Below are positions 1 to 8,280 of a stretch of DNA of 64,000 bases, in pieces (position 1 is the stretch's first letter; each line of letters starts with the position of its first letter). The DNA is from Kangiella taiwanensis. GTDB lineage: Bacteria; Pseudomonadota; Gammaproteobacteria; Enterobacterales; Kangiellaceae. Location of the stretch: the NCBI RefSeq assembly GCF_020005165.1, contig NZ_JAHCLT010000002.1:558001-622000 (forward strand). Direction: 5' to 3'. The position numbers and the translations under genes were made by a program. The notes beneath the pieces were generated by a model, which saw only the letters and a list, made by a program, of their open reading frames with translations, did no database searches and had not been told where the DNA came from.

Positions 1-12
1 ATTAAGGTCCTC

Positions 13-1002
13 ATGTTAGAACATATTGCGTATATCGTTATCGGTATTACTCTTTTAATGTGGAGCGCGGATCGCTTCACAGACGGTGCGGCTGCTATTG
101 CACGCAACTTGGGCGTATCACGTCTCATCGTGGGTTTGACTATTGTGGCTATCGGGTCCTCCGCCCCTGAGATTTTCGTCTCAATCCTCGACTCACTCAA
201 AACTTGTGCTCCCGACAAACCTGACTGTGGCCCCGAAGTAGCTATCGGTAATGCCCTTGGCTCTAATATCACCAATATCGCATTAGTGCTTGGTATTACA
301 GCTCTGGTTCGCCCTCTGATGATCCACTCAGGGTTGCTAAAGCGTGAAATACCCATCCTATTTTTAAGTTCAGCCGCCGCTTTTGTGTTTTTCTGGGATT
401 ATAAATTAAGCCACACTGAAGGCTTTATCCTCCTAACAGGACTGGTTTTATACTTTATCTGGTTGGTTCGTGTTGGCATACAGTCACGAAAAAATCACGA
501 TCCGATGGTCGATGAAATGATTGAAGAGCTACCCGAAGGCATGCCCACGGGTAAAGCGACGTTTTGGGTTATTGTTGGCCTAGTGCTTCTTGTCGGAAGC
601 TCAAAATTATTAATCGAAGGCGCCAGCGGTATCGCCCTAGCCTTCGGTGTCTCAGAAACAGTGATCGGTTTAACCATTGTTGCCCTTGGCACCAGCTTGC
701 CAGAACTTGGAGCATCGGTAGCCAGCGTTCTGAAAAATGAACATGAAATCGCCATTGGTAACGTCATTGGCTCGAACATCTTTAATCTTCTTGGTGTACT
801 GGGCATCCCTGCAGCGATTGCGGCGCCGACGATTGAGAAGAATATTCTGAATATTGACTATCCTCTGATGCTAGGGTTAATTATTGCTATGGCAGTCATG
901 GCTTATGGCTTCCGTGGACCAGGCAAAATCAACCGTATTGAAGGGACTATTTTAGTTGCTGTCTTCCTAGGGTATTATATAGTTCGGTTCTTCGTGCTAT
1001 AG
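13..1002 (+). CDS. yrbG: CaCA-family sodium/calcium antiporter (YrbG-like)
   Basis: A 329-residue polytopic inner-membrane protein of the calcium/cation antiporter family. Two inverted alpha repeats are visible: GSSAPE near residues 48-53 with GNALGSN at 79-85, and the matching GTSLPE near 226 with GNVIGSN about 20 residues later. The acidic residues in these repeats form the cation site in the family. An AAGG ribosome binding site lies just before the ATG. It is the first gene of the kdsD-kdsC-lptCAB series, the same order as in E. coli and many gammaproteobacteria. The physiological ion is not certain from sequence. Confidence 0.93.
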   Translation: MLEHIAYIVIGITLLMWSADRFTDGAAAIARNLGVSRLIVGLTIVAIGSSAPEIFVSILDSLKTCAPDKPDCGPEVAIGNALGSNITNIALVLGITALVRPLMIHSGLLKREIPILFLSSAAAFVFFWDYKLSHTEGFILLTGLVLYFIWLVRVGIQSRKNHDPMVDEMIEELPEGMPTGKATFWVIVGLVLLVGSSKLLIEGASGIALAFGVSETVIGLTIVALGTSLPELGASVASVLKNEHEIAIGNVIGSNIFNLLGVLGIPAAIAAPTIEKNILNIDYPLMLGLIIAMAVMAYGFRGPGKINRIEGTILVAVFLGYYIVRFFVL

Positions 1003-1047
1003 ACACCCCGAAAAAACCATACAACCCAAAGAGTTAGGGAGCAAAGT

Positions 1048-2028
1048 TTGAGTCAGAAACCGACTAAAGCACAACTATTAGACAGTGCCGCACGCGTGAT
1101 CAGTATCGAGAGCCAAGCTGTATCAGCGTTAGCTCAACAGCTCAATGATGATTTTGTTGCAGCTTGCCAACGTTTGCTCGACTGCAAGGGCAAAGTCGTC
1201 GTTATTGGCATGGGTAAATCAGGCCATATTGGGGGCAAAATGGCTGCCACACTTGCCAGCACAGGCACTCCCGCTTTTTTTGTACACCCAGCTGAGGCGA
1301 GTCATGGCGACTTAGGCATGATTGAGGAGCGTGATGTGGTAATTGCCCTCTCTAATTCTGGTGAAACCCATGAAGTAACAGCATTAATCCCTGTGATTAA
1401 ACGCCGTGACATTCCACTAATCAGCATCACCAGTAACCCGAATTCAAGCTTAGCTAAAGCCAGCGAAACGCACCTCACGGTCAAAGTCGAGCAAGAAGCC
1501 TGTCCTCATAACTTGGCGCCAACGGCATCGACTACCGCAGTATTAGCATTAGGCGATGCCATAGCCGTCAGCCTACTGGAAGCCAAAGGTTTTACGCCCG
1601 ATGATTTTGCCCTATCCCATCCAGGCGGCAGTTTGGGCAAACGTTTACTCTTGCATGTGGATGACTTAATGCACACAGCTGAAAATTTTCCAGCTGTCTC
1701 GCCACAGACTTCAATCAAAGACGCTTTATTGGAAATTACCGACAAGCGACTAGGCATGACAGCAATCCTAGACAGCGATAAGCATTTAATGGGTATTTTC
1801 ACAGATGGTGACTTACGCCGAGCCTTCGAGAAAGGAATTAGCGTCGACACCGCAATCGAGCAGGTCATGACCACTGGCGGTAAAACCATTGCTGCTGATG
1901 CGCTAGCAGTAGACGCTGTTGGTTTGATGGAACAAAACAGCATTACCTGCCTTATTGTGGTTGATGGTGACAATAAACCCATTGGCGCGGTTCATATGCA
2001 CGACCTTCTTAAAGCAGGAGTTGTTTAA
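1048..2028 (+). CDS. kdsD: D-arabinose 5-phosphate isomerase
   Basis: Converts ribulose 5-phosphate to arabinose 5-phosphate, the first step toward Kdo for lipopolysaccharide. The 326-residue product has an N-terminal SIS sugar isomerase domain (GMGKSGHIG near residue 54, then the FFVHPAEASHGDLGM segment) and two C-terminal CBS repeats (from about residue 210), matching family length and order. The start is TTG, preceded by AGGGAGC. Its last base overlaps the ATG of kdsC, so the two are translationally coupled. Confidence 0.96.
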   Translation: MSQKPTKAQLLDSAARVISIESQAVSALAQQLNDDFVAACQRLLDCKGKVVVIGMGKSGHIGGKMAATLASTGTPAFFVHPAEASHGDLGMIEERDVVIALSNSGETHEVTALIPVIKRRDIPLISITSNPNSSLAKASETHLTVKVEQEACPHNLAPTASTTAVLALGDAIAVSLLEAKGFTPDDFALSHPGGSLGKRLLLHVDDLMHTAENFPAVSPQTSIKDALLEITDKRLGMTAILDSDKHLMGIFTDGDLRRAFEKGISVDTAIEQVMTTGGKTIAADALAVDAVGLMEQNSITCLIVVDGDNKPIGAVHMHDLLKAGVV

Positions 2029-2567
2029 TGGACAAACCCACTTATTCACAAGAACTGCTACGCAAAGCGCGAGAAATTAAACTTTTAATTTGTGACGTTG
2101 ACGGCGTCCTTAGCAATGGCCAAGTGATTATCGGTAACCAAGGCGAAGAACTTAAAACCTTTAACATTAAAGATGGTTTGGGTTTAAAGAGCCTGATGAA
2201 TAATAAAGTCGACGTAGCCATCATCACAGGCCGTCGCTCCGAGATTGTCGAGAAACGCTGTCGTGAGCTGGGCATTAAACACTGTTACCAAGGTCAATCC
2301 GACAAAGTAGCCGCTTACGAAGAGCTCTGTGACAAACTTTCCCTTGAACCAAGCCAAGTATGTCACGTGGGTGACGACTTGCCCGACTTGCCGTTAATGC
2401 GGCGTTCAGGCCTTGGTGTTACAGTAGCAGATGGACATTGGTTTGTACGTCAAAAAGCTGACTGGGTCACTAGCAACCAGGGTGGGTTTGGTGCCGTTCG
2501 AGAAGTCACAGACCTTATTCTCGAAAGTAAGGGTCAACTTGAAAAGCTTCATCAGGAGTACTGTTAG
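2028..2567 (+). CDS. kdsC: 3-deoxy-D-manno-octulosonate 8-phosphate phosphatase
   Basis: HAD-superfamily phosphatase of 179 residues that removes the phosphate from Kdo 8-phosphate in the cytoplasm. The catalytic DVDGVLSNG motif is near residues 23-31, and the VGDDLPDLPLM motif near residues 113-123 carries the Mg2+-binding aspartates. It is a capless tetrameric-type KdsC by length. One-base overlaps with kdsD upstream and lptC downstream place it in the same operon. Confidence 0.96.
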   Translation: MDKPTYSQELLRKAREIKLLICDVDGVLSNGQVIIGNQGEELKTFNIKDGLGLKSLMNNKVDVAIITGRRSEIVEKRCRELGIKHCYQGQSDKVAAYEELCDKLSLEPSQVCHVGDDLPDLPLMRRSGLGVTVADGHWFVRQKADWVTSNQGGFGAVREVTDLILESKGQLEKLHQEYC

Positions 2568-3121
2568 TGAAATTTCTAAAAGGCCGTCACATTCTATGGT
2601 TGCTGGTACCAGCCGCGTTTATGGTCGCTTTTTTGTGGGACAGCTCGGTAGAACAGAAACCTGACTTCGTTGCAGCAGATAACGATCCCGACTACTACCT
2701 TGTAAATACCACAACCCTTGAGTTTAATCCCGAAGGACTAAGAACTCGAAAGTTTACTAGTGAGAAAACCTCACACTTTAAGGACATTATGCAAACAAGG
2801 CTTGAACAACCCAAGTTCAGCATGATGTCGCCCGAGCAGAATTGGAAGGTATCAGCAAATCAGGCCGTAAGTAACGAACTCAGTGAACAGCTAGACTTGT
2901 CAGGTAACGTTACGATCACTTTAAATTCGAAAGAGTCGAGCCCACCAATGACCCTTTCAATGCCTGAGCTCAGAGTCGACTTCACCACTCAAACCGCTTT
3001 TACCGATTCAGAAGTTGAATTAAATAACTCGATTTTCCGTCAAACAGCAAAAGGGATGAGCGCTGACTTGAAATCGAATACGATAGAATTTAAATCTCAG
3101 GTTGTTTCAGAAGAACTATGA
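2567..3121 (+). CDS. lptC: Lipopolysaccharide export protein LptC
   Basis: 184-residue single-pass membrane protein that passes LPS from the LptBFG transporter to the periplasmic LptA bridge. It has one N-terminal membrane anchor (residues 7-24, after a KGR start) and a beta-rich periplasmic domain typical of LptC. The GTG start overlaps the TAG of kdsC by one base, and its end overlaps the ATG of lptA by four. Identification rests on length, topology and position between kdsC and lptA. Confidence 0.93.
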   Translation: MKFLKGRHILWLLVPAAFMVAFLWDSSVEQKPDFVAADNDPDYYLVNTTTLEFNPEGLRTRKFTSEKTSHFKDIMQTRLEQPKFSMMSPEQNWKVSANQAVSNELSEQLDLSGNVTITLNSKESSPPMTLSMPELRVDFTTQTAFTDSEVELNNSIFRQTAKGMSADLKSNTIEFKSQVVSEEL

Positions 3122-3951
3122 AATCATTGAATATCTTAACATTATGTTTTACTGCCCTGCTGCTAGGGCAACCAGCTCAAGCTGCACAATTTGAGAAATC
3201 TCGACTTAAAGCCGACAATTCTTATCTCGATGCATCGAAGGACACTCCAACCGTTGTTTATGAAAACAACGTTGTTTACGAGCATGGGCAAATGGTTATT
3301 CGGGCCGACAAGTTGATTAAGACAGGTGAAGACGCTGGCACCATAACGGCGGAAGGTTCACCAGTGAATATCCATTATGTTGATGAGTTTGGTGAAACTA
3401 CGGATATCGAAGCGCCAAGTATCAGTTATGAGCAAAAAACGGGGGAATTAGCTGCTGATGGTGACATCACCATTGTGCAAACCTCAGAGCAAGACGTGCT
3501 GACGCTCCTCGGCAATAAATTACGAGCTAACCAGAGAATTACAAACGGTTTTAGTTTTGTTCTTACCGGAAACCCTACAAAGTTCATCCTAAAGCAACCG
3601 AATCAGGGTGATATCACTGCTGTCGCCGACACATTGCGCTCAAATGGCAAAGACCGAAAAACTCAGTTGGTTGGCTCGGTGAACTTAAGTCAGGGCTCTT
3701 CAAATACATCAGCCGCTTTACTGACCTATGACGGTCAAACAAAACGTATTTCAGCAGACCAAAGCTCTGATGGCTCACAGCAGGTAGTCACAGAGTTCTA
3801 CTGGCAGGACGAGCCGCAAAAAGAAAAGACTGAAACAGAAAAGGCTTTAGAGGAAAGCTCTGAAGACCAGTCAAATGAGTCCAGCGAGCTAGAAGATGCC
3901 TCAAACCTAGAAGAGGCCGACACTGTAGCCAAAGAAAGGGACAACCAATAA
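3118..3951 (+). CDS. lptA: Lipopolysaccharide transport periplasmic protein LptA
   Basis: 277-residue periplasmic protein that forms the LPS bridge across the periplasm. A signal peptide ends near AQA-AQ (residue 23). An OstA/LptA beta-jelly-roll domain follows, with the usual [17 protein letters not shown] strand pattern near residues 50-65. It is longer than E. coli LptA (185 residues) because of a charged, Glu/Ser-rich low-complexity C-terminal tail from about residue 225 to the end. The overlap with lptC and the one-base gap to lptB show operon structure. Confidence 0.93.
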   Translation: MKSLNILTLCFTALLLGQPAQAAQFEKSRLKADNSYLDASKDTPTVVYENNVVYEHGQMVIRADKLIKTGEDAGTITAEGSPVNIHYVDEFGETTDIEAPSISYEQKTGELAADGDITIVQTSEQDVLTLLGNKLRANQRITNGFSFVLTGNPTKFILKQPNQGDITAVADTLRSNGKDRKTQLVGSVNLSQGSSNTSAALLTYDGQTKRISADQSSDGSQQVVTEFYWQDEPQKEKTETEKALEESSEDQSNESSELEDASNLEEADTVAKERDNQ

Positions 3952-3952
3952 T

Positions 3953-4678
3953 ATGACGGCATTACGCGCACAAAATTTAGCTAAAAGTTACAAAACAAGG
4001 AAAGTCGTAGAAAGCGTTTCGCTAGAAGTTGATCAAGGCTCAATCGTTGGCTTATTAGGGCCAAATGGTGCTGGGAAAACGACCTCCTTCTATATGATTG
4101 TTGGCTTGGTTCCTTCCGATGCTGGACAAATTTTTCTGGCAGATGAAGACATTACTGGGGCAGCTATGCACGCTCGTGCTAAGAAAGGTATTGGTTATCT
4201 ACCACAAGAAGCCTCTATTTTTCGCAAGCTTTCGGTGCAAGATAACATCATGTCGATCCTTCAACTTCGAAAAGACTTAAACGAGCAGCAGCGCGAAGAA
4301 AAGCTCGATGAATTACTGGCAGAATTCCATATCGAACACATTCGCCTGAGTCTCGGTATGAGCTTATCAGGCGGTGAGCGCCGTCGCGTTGAAATCGCTA
4401 GAGCGTTAGCAAATGACCCTAAATTTATTCTCCTTGATGAACCTTTTGCCGGCGTCGACCCCATATCGGTAATTGAAATCAAAAGCATCATCATGCAGCT
4501 CAAAGAACGTGGCTTAGGTGTACTAATCACGGATCACAACGTGCGCGAAACCTTGGATGTTTGTGAACGAGCTTACATTGTGGATAGCGGCAACATCATT
4601 GCAGACGGCGATACCGATACTATTTTAGAAAACCCAGTCGTTAGACAGCGATACCTCGGTGAACACTTTAAGATGTAG
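3953..4678 (+). CDS. lptB: LPS export ABC transporter ATPase LptB
   Basis: 241-residue cytoplasmic ATPase that powers LPS extraction by LptB2FG. Visible motifs are Walker [12 protein letters not shown] (residues 35-45), the ABC signature LSGGERRR near residue 140, Walker [12 protein letters not shown] and the switch histidine in ITDHN. Length and motifs match LptB closely. It starts one base after the lptA stop region and closes the kds-lpt operon. The rpoN gene that normally follows is not here. Confidence 0.97.
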   Translation: MTALRAQNLAKSYKTRKVVESVSLEVDQGSIVGLLGPNGAGKTTSFYMIVGLVPSDAGQIFLADEDITGAAMHARAKKGIGYLPQEASIFRKLSVQDNIMSILQLRKDLNEQQREEKLDELLAEFHIEHIRLSLGMSLSGGERRRVEIARALANDPKFILLDEPFAGVDPISVIEIKSIIMQLKERGLGVLITDHNVRETLDVCERAYIVDSGNIIADGDTDTILENPVVRQRYLGEHFKM

Positions 4679-5160
4679 CGATAATCTATAGTCTGGAGTT
4701 CGTACTCGTATAAATTTCAGACAGAAACCCTCCCAAGCTATTGAAAAATATTTGCCAATCCCCAGATTAATAAGTAAGCCTTGCAAGATAACGAATCTCA
4801 AGGTAACTTGTAGTTAAAGGGTAATAAAAAGGAAACGATTGGCTTACGTGGCAACAACTCATCGCCTACAATTCACATCCCTTCTTATTTGGTTCAAATC
4901 ACAACCAAAGAATGTGTTTAAGCCAATCACTTTACAAGCAACGAATCAAGCAAACCGTTTTACCCTGCATACTTTCTTCAACAGTTGTCTCCAACACATA
5001 ACAGGAGGTGAACTATCAAAACACGTCAATTTAATACTTCTCATTTATTGTTACCAACCTTACCGTCTACGTGTGGAACCTTCCCACCTTAGATACCGTA
5101 ATCAGTTTCAAAACGATTACAGAAATTTCCATTAAATCAATGATAGAAGGAAAGTTAATT
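4679..5160 (+). other. 482-bp gene-poor spacer between lptB and hpf
   Basis: This is the position of rpoN (sigma-54) in most gammaproteobacteria, but no RpoN-like reading frame or recognisable fragment is present in any frame. The stretch is AT-rich and contains a strong Shine-Dalgarno-like AGGAGG at 5003-5008. That site is followed only by an ATC-initiated 25-codon open frame (5015-5092) with an in-frame TGA just upstream. The conventional hpf ribosome binding site (GAAGGAAAG) lies at the end of the region. Longer frames called across it have no recognisable similarity. Confidence 0.7.
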
Positions 5161-5448
5161 ATGCAAATCAATCTAACAGGGCGTCACTTAGAAATTACAG
5201 AACCACTAAAAGAATTTGTCGACGAAAAATTCTCAAAACTAGAACGACACTTTGATCACATCAATAATGTTTACGTTATCTTAAGTGTTGAGAAAATTCG
5301 TCAAATTGCCGAAGCGACCGTCCACGTCAATGGCGGCGAGATTTTCGCCAACAGTGAATCAGAAGATATGTATGCTGCGATTGATTTATTGATTGATAAA
5401 TTAGACCGACAAGTGATAAAACATAAGGAAAAGATGACACGTCACTAA
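5161..5448 (+). CDS. hpf: Ribosome hibernation promoting factor (short HPF/YfiA family)
   Basis: 95-residue short-form HPF that binds the 30S decoding region and promotes 100S ribosome dimers in stationary phase. It starts with MQINLTGRHLEIT, carries the EKFSKLERHFDHINNVYVIL segment and ends with DRQVIKHKEKMTRH, as family members do. I chose the ATG at 5161 over a start 30 codons upstream because the family begins exactly here and GAAGGAAAG precedes it. It sits in the former rpoN-ptsN neighbourhood. Confidence 0.95.
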   Translation: MQINLTGRHLEITEPLKEFVDEKFSKLERHFDHINNVYVILSVEKIRQIAEATVHVNGGEIFANSESEDMYAAIDLLIDKLDRQVIKHKEKMTRH

Positions 5449-5455
5449 ATACATA

Positions 5456-5938
5456 ATGCACATATTAGACACGATTGCGCCCGAGCGATGTCAGCTCGGG
5501 CTGCAAGCCACCAGCAGGAAGAAAGCCTTACAAGCCGTAGCCAACCATTTCAGCAAGGATAACGAAGCTCTCGATTCTTTTGAAATACTGCAAGCCTTCA
5601 CTGAACGTGAACAACTTGGTAGTACTGCCATTGGTCATGGTATTGCTTTGCCACATGGACGACTAGAAGCTTGTGAGCAGCCTGTCGCTATTTTGGCAAC
5701 GTTAGAAAATTCGGTGGACTTCTTTGCTTCTGATAGAGAAAACGTGGATATTATATTCGCTTTGTTAATTCCAAAAGAACTAGACTTCAGAGATTTGCAC
5801 GGCATTGAACTTATTAAAGCGATATTTGATAACAAAACATTATGTGCTCAGATCCGAAATGCTCACAACAATGAAGCATTATTTGATATTATTGAACATG
5901 CCATTAAAGAATATAGCACTAAGGAAGAAGCTTCGTGA
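5456..5938 (+). CDS. ptsN: Nitrogen PTS EIIA component (EIIA-Ntr)
   Basis: 160-residue regulatory phosphocarrier of the nitrogen-related PTS. It normally receives phosphate from NPr and controls potassium uptake and other targets. The phosphorylatable histidine is His67 in the GIALPHGRLE motif. The end overlaps the GTG start of rapZ by four bases. No NPr (ptsO) gene follows rapZ, so its phosphate donor must be encoded elsewhere or be missing. Confidence 0.95.
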   Translation: MHILDTIAPERCQLGLQATSRKKALQAVANHFSKDNEALDSFEILQAFTEREQLGSTAIGHGIALPHGRLEACEQPVAILATLENSVDFFASDRENVDIIFALLIPKELDFRDLHGIELIKAIFDNKTLCAQIRNAHNNEALFDIIEHAIKEYSTKEEAS

Positions 5939-6783
5939 AACTGGTTATCGTCAGCGGACGCTCGGGGTCAGGCAAGTCCGTTGTTCTTAAAGCATTAGAA
6001 GATGCTGGCTATTATTGCATTGACAATTTACCGCTGAGTTTAACGCTCAACGTGATCAATGATCACATTTTGAAGAATGAACTCATCGCCATCAGCGTAG
6101 ATGCTCGCAACCCATCGGATCTTGAAAAGTTCTCCGATGAAATGGAGCAAATCAAAGCTGCCGCGCCACACGCCCGTATTCTGTTTATTGATGCCGATGA
6201 AAATGTCTTACTGAAACGGTTCAGCGAAACTCGCCGTCGTCACCCCCTGACTAAGCAAGGTTACTCGCTTCGTGATGCAATCAATGAAGAGAATCAATTG
6301 CTCGCGCCAGTTAGGGCTCTCGCCGACTTAGTGGTCAATACATCCGAGCTCACTCCACACGAACTACGGGAGCGTGTTCGAGAGCGCGTCAGCTCTAACA
6401 AAGCCCCACAAATGGACATCAGGCTGGTATCATTCGGCTTTAAGCATGGCGCACCTAAAGATGCTGACTTTGTGTTTGATGTACGTTGCCTGCCTAATCC
6501 CTATTGGGTTGAAGAGCTACGAGACTTTACAGGAAAAGACCAAGAAATTGCTGATTACTTATCCTCCAGCTCCCTTGTGATGGAATACACTTGGCAGCTT
6601 AAGGTCTTCCTGACCACTTGGATTCCTGAGTTCAGTAAACAAGACCGCAGCTATTTCACTTGTGCGATTGGCTGTACTGGTGGTCGCCACCGTTCCGTTT
6701 ACATGGTCGAGACTTTAGGGCATTACCTGAAACAGCACTATCCCAATATTTCCGTTGAACATAGTCGCCTGAACAAATTGTAA
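5935..6783 (+). CDS. rapZ: RNase adapter protein RapZ
   Basis: 282-residue P-loop protein. In E. coli it binds GlcN6P and the sRNA GlmZ and guides RNase E cleavage, setting GlmS levels. Walker A GRSGSGKS is at residues 8-15, and the C-terminal regulatory domain ends with the conserved CTGGRHRSVYMVE segment. The GTG start overlaps ptsN. No glmZ-like gene was recognised nearby. Confidence 0.95.
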   Translation: MKLVIVSGRSGSGKSVVLKALEDAGYYCIDNLPLSLTLNVINDHILKNELIAISVDARNPSDLEKFSDEMEQIKAAAPHARILFIDADENVLLKRFSETRRRHPLTKQGYSLRDAINEENQLLAPVRALADLVVNTSELTPHELRERVRERVSSNKAPQMDIRLVSFGFKHGAPKDADFVFDVRCLPNPYWVEELRDFTGKDQEIADYLSSSSLVMEYTWQLKVFLTTWIPEFSKQDRSYFTCAIGCTGGRHRSVYMVETLGHYLKQHYPNISVEHSRLNKL

Positions 6784-6884
6784 ATCTTATTAAACAACAC
6801 TCTGGACGCCTAAATCTTGCTGGATAAGACGCGACAGCTACGTTAGAATAAGCAATAAAATCAACCACTAACGAGGCAAGAGCT

Positions 6885-8264
6885 ATGGCTGAGAACCAAA
6901 ACAATCAGACTCGTCAAGAACAGCTACAGCTTCTTAATTCCGCGCTTGATAGTGGTCACCTTATCCCCGTCCGCAACTTATTGGAAGAGCTCCACTCGGC
7001 GGACATTGCACACCTTCTTGAATCGACTCCCCCGCGAGTTCGTAACGTCATCTGGCAGTTGCTGGATAAAGAGCGTGAAGGTGATGTATTACAGCACTTA
7101 AACGATGAAATTCGCCAAAACTTCATCGAAAACATGCAGCCACAAGAGCTGGCCAACGCGCTAGCCGATCTTGATACCGATGACGTGGTGGATATTCTTG
7201 GTGATTTATCCAATAACGTCAGTAACCAAGTTCTTCGCCTACTGGATGAACAGAATCGTGCTCTTATCGAGCATGCACTGACATATCCAGAAGACACTGC
7301 AGGCGGTTTGATGAATATTGATACCATCATGATTCGACCCAGGGTATCGGTTGAGGTCGTGTTACGGTATTTGCGTATTCGTGGCAGTATGCCACCTAAT
7401 ACCGACCATTTGTACGTGGTGAACTCAAGGGACGTGCTTATAGGCTCAGTTCCTATCAGTGCGATCTTGACCTGTGACCCTGACACGTCAATCACGCAAA
7501 TTGTCGACGAAGAGATGTTCACGATTCCTGCAGACATGAAAGACACTGAAGTGGCACAAATCTTTGAGCGTCATGATTTAGTATCCGCACCGGTATTGGA
7601 TGAAGAAGGCCGCCTACTAGGCCGTATTACGATTGATGATGTGGTTGACGTCATCCGCGAAGAAGCGGATCACTCATTAATGTCGATGGCTGGCTTAGAT
7701 GAATTAGAGGACACCTTTGGTCCCGTCATGGTGACTGCTCGAAAACGAGCTATCTGGCTGGGTATTAACTTATTAACCGTTATTCTTGCGGCACTCGTTA
7801 TCGGGCTTTTCGAAAGTACGATAGGCAAAGTGACGCTACTCGCTGTATTACTGCCGATTGTCCCAAGTATGGGCGGTATCGCGGGTACTCAAACCCTTAC
7901 GCTGGTTATTCGTGGTATGTCGCTGGGCCATATTAGTGACGGTAACCAGTCTTATTTATTAAAGAAAGAACTAGCCGTCAGTGTCATTAACGGCATTCTA
8001 TGGGCCATTATTATTTCAACCCTAGTGTATGCCTTCTCATATTACAAAGAATCAGGTATCAACCACATGCACCTCGCCATCACGATTGGCGGTGCTATGC
8101 TATTTAATCTTGTTACAGGCGTGCTCAGCGGAGCTAGTATTCCGCTGATTCTAAAAAAGCTCAATATTGACCCCGCCATTGCTGGCGGTGTGGTGTTAAC
8201 GACTGTGACCGATGTTGCGGGTTTCTTTGCACTACTTGGGCTAGCGACTTACTTTTTCGCCTAA
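6885..8264 (+). CDS. mgtE: Magnesium transporter MgtE
   Basis: 459-residue Mg2+ channel. An N-terminal superhelical domain (roughly 30-130) is followed by paired CBS domains (about 130-255) and five predicted transmembrane helices from about residue 285. The pore-lining segment contains PIVPSMGGIAGTQTLTLV, as in MgtE. Cytosolic Mg2+ bound to the N and CBS domains closes the channel in the family. It directly follows rapZ, where other gammaproteobacteria carry ptsO first. Confidence 0.96.
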   Translation: MAENQNNQTRQEQLQLLNSALDSGHLIPVRNLLEELHSADIAHLLESTPPRVRNVIWQLLDKEREGDVLQHLNDEIRQNFIENMQPQELANALADLDTDDVVDILGDLSNNVSNQVLRLLDEQNRALIEHALTYPEDTAGGLMNIDTIMIRPRVSVEVVLRYLRIRGSMPPNTDHLYVVNSRDVLIGSVPISAILTCDPDTSITQIVDEEMFTIPADMKDTEVAQIFERHDLVSAPVLDEEGRLLGRITIDDVVDVIREEADHSLMSMAGLDELEDTFGPVMVTARKRAIWLGINLLTVILAALVIGLFESTIGKVTLLAVLLPIVPSMGGIAGTQTLTLVIRGMSLGHISDGNQSYLLKKELAVSVINGILWAIIISTLVYAFSYYKESGINHMHLAITIGGAMLFNLVTGVLSGASIPLILKKLNIDPAIAGGVVLTTVTDVAGFFALLGLATYFFA

Positions 8265-8280
8265 CAATCCAACCCCTGCA

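Noticed and set aside
4839-5135. 98-codon frame in the lptB-hpf gap
   Set aside because: No RpoN-like sequence and no recognisable family; it overlaps hpf leader sequence and appears random.
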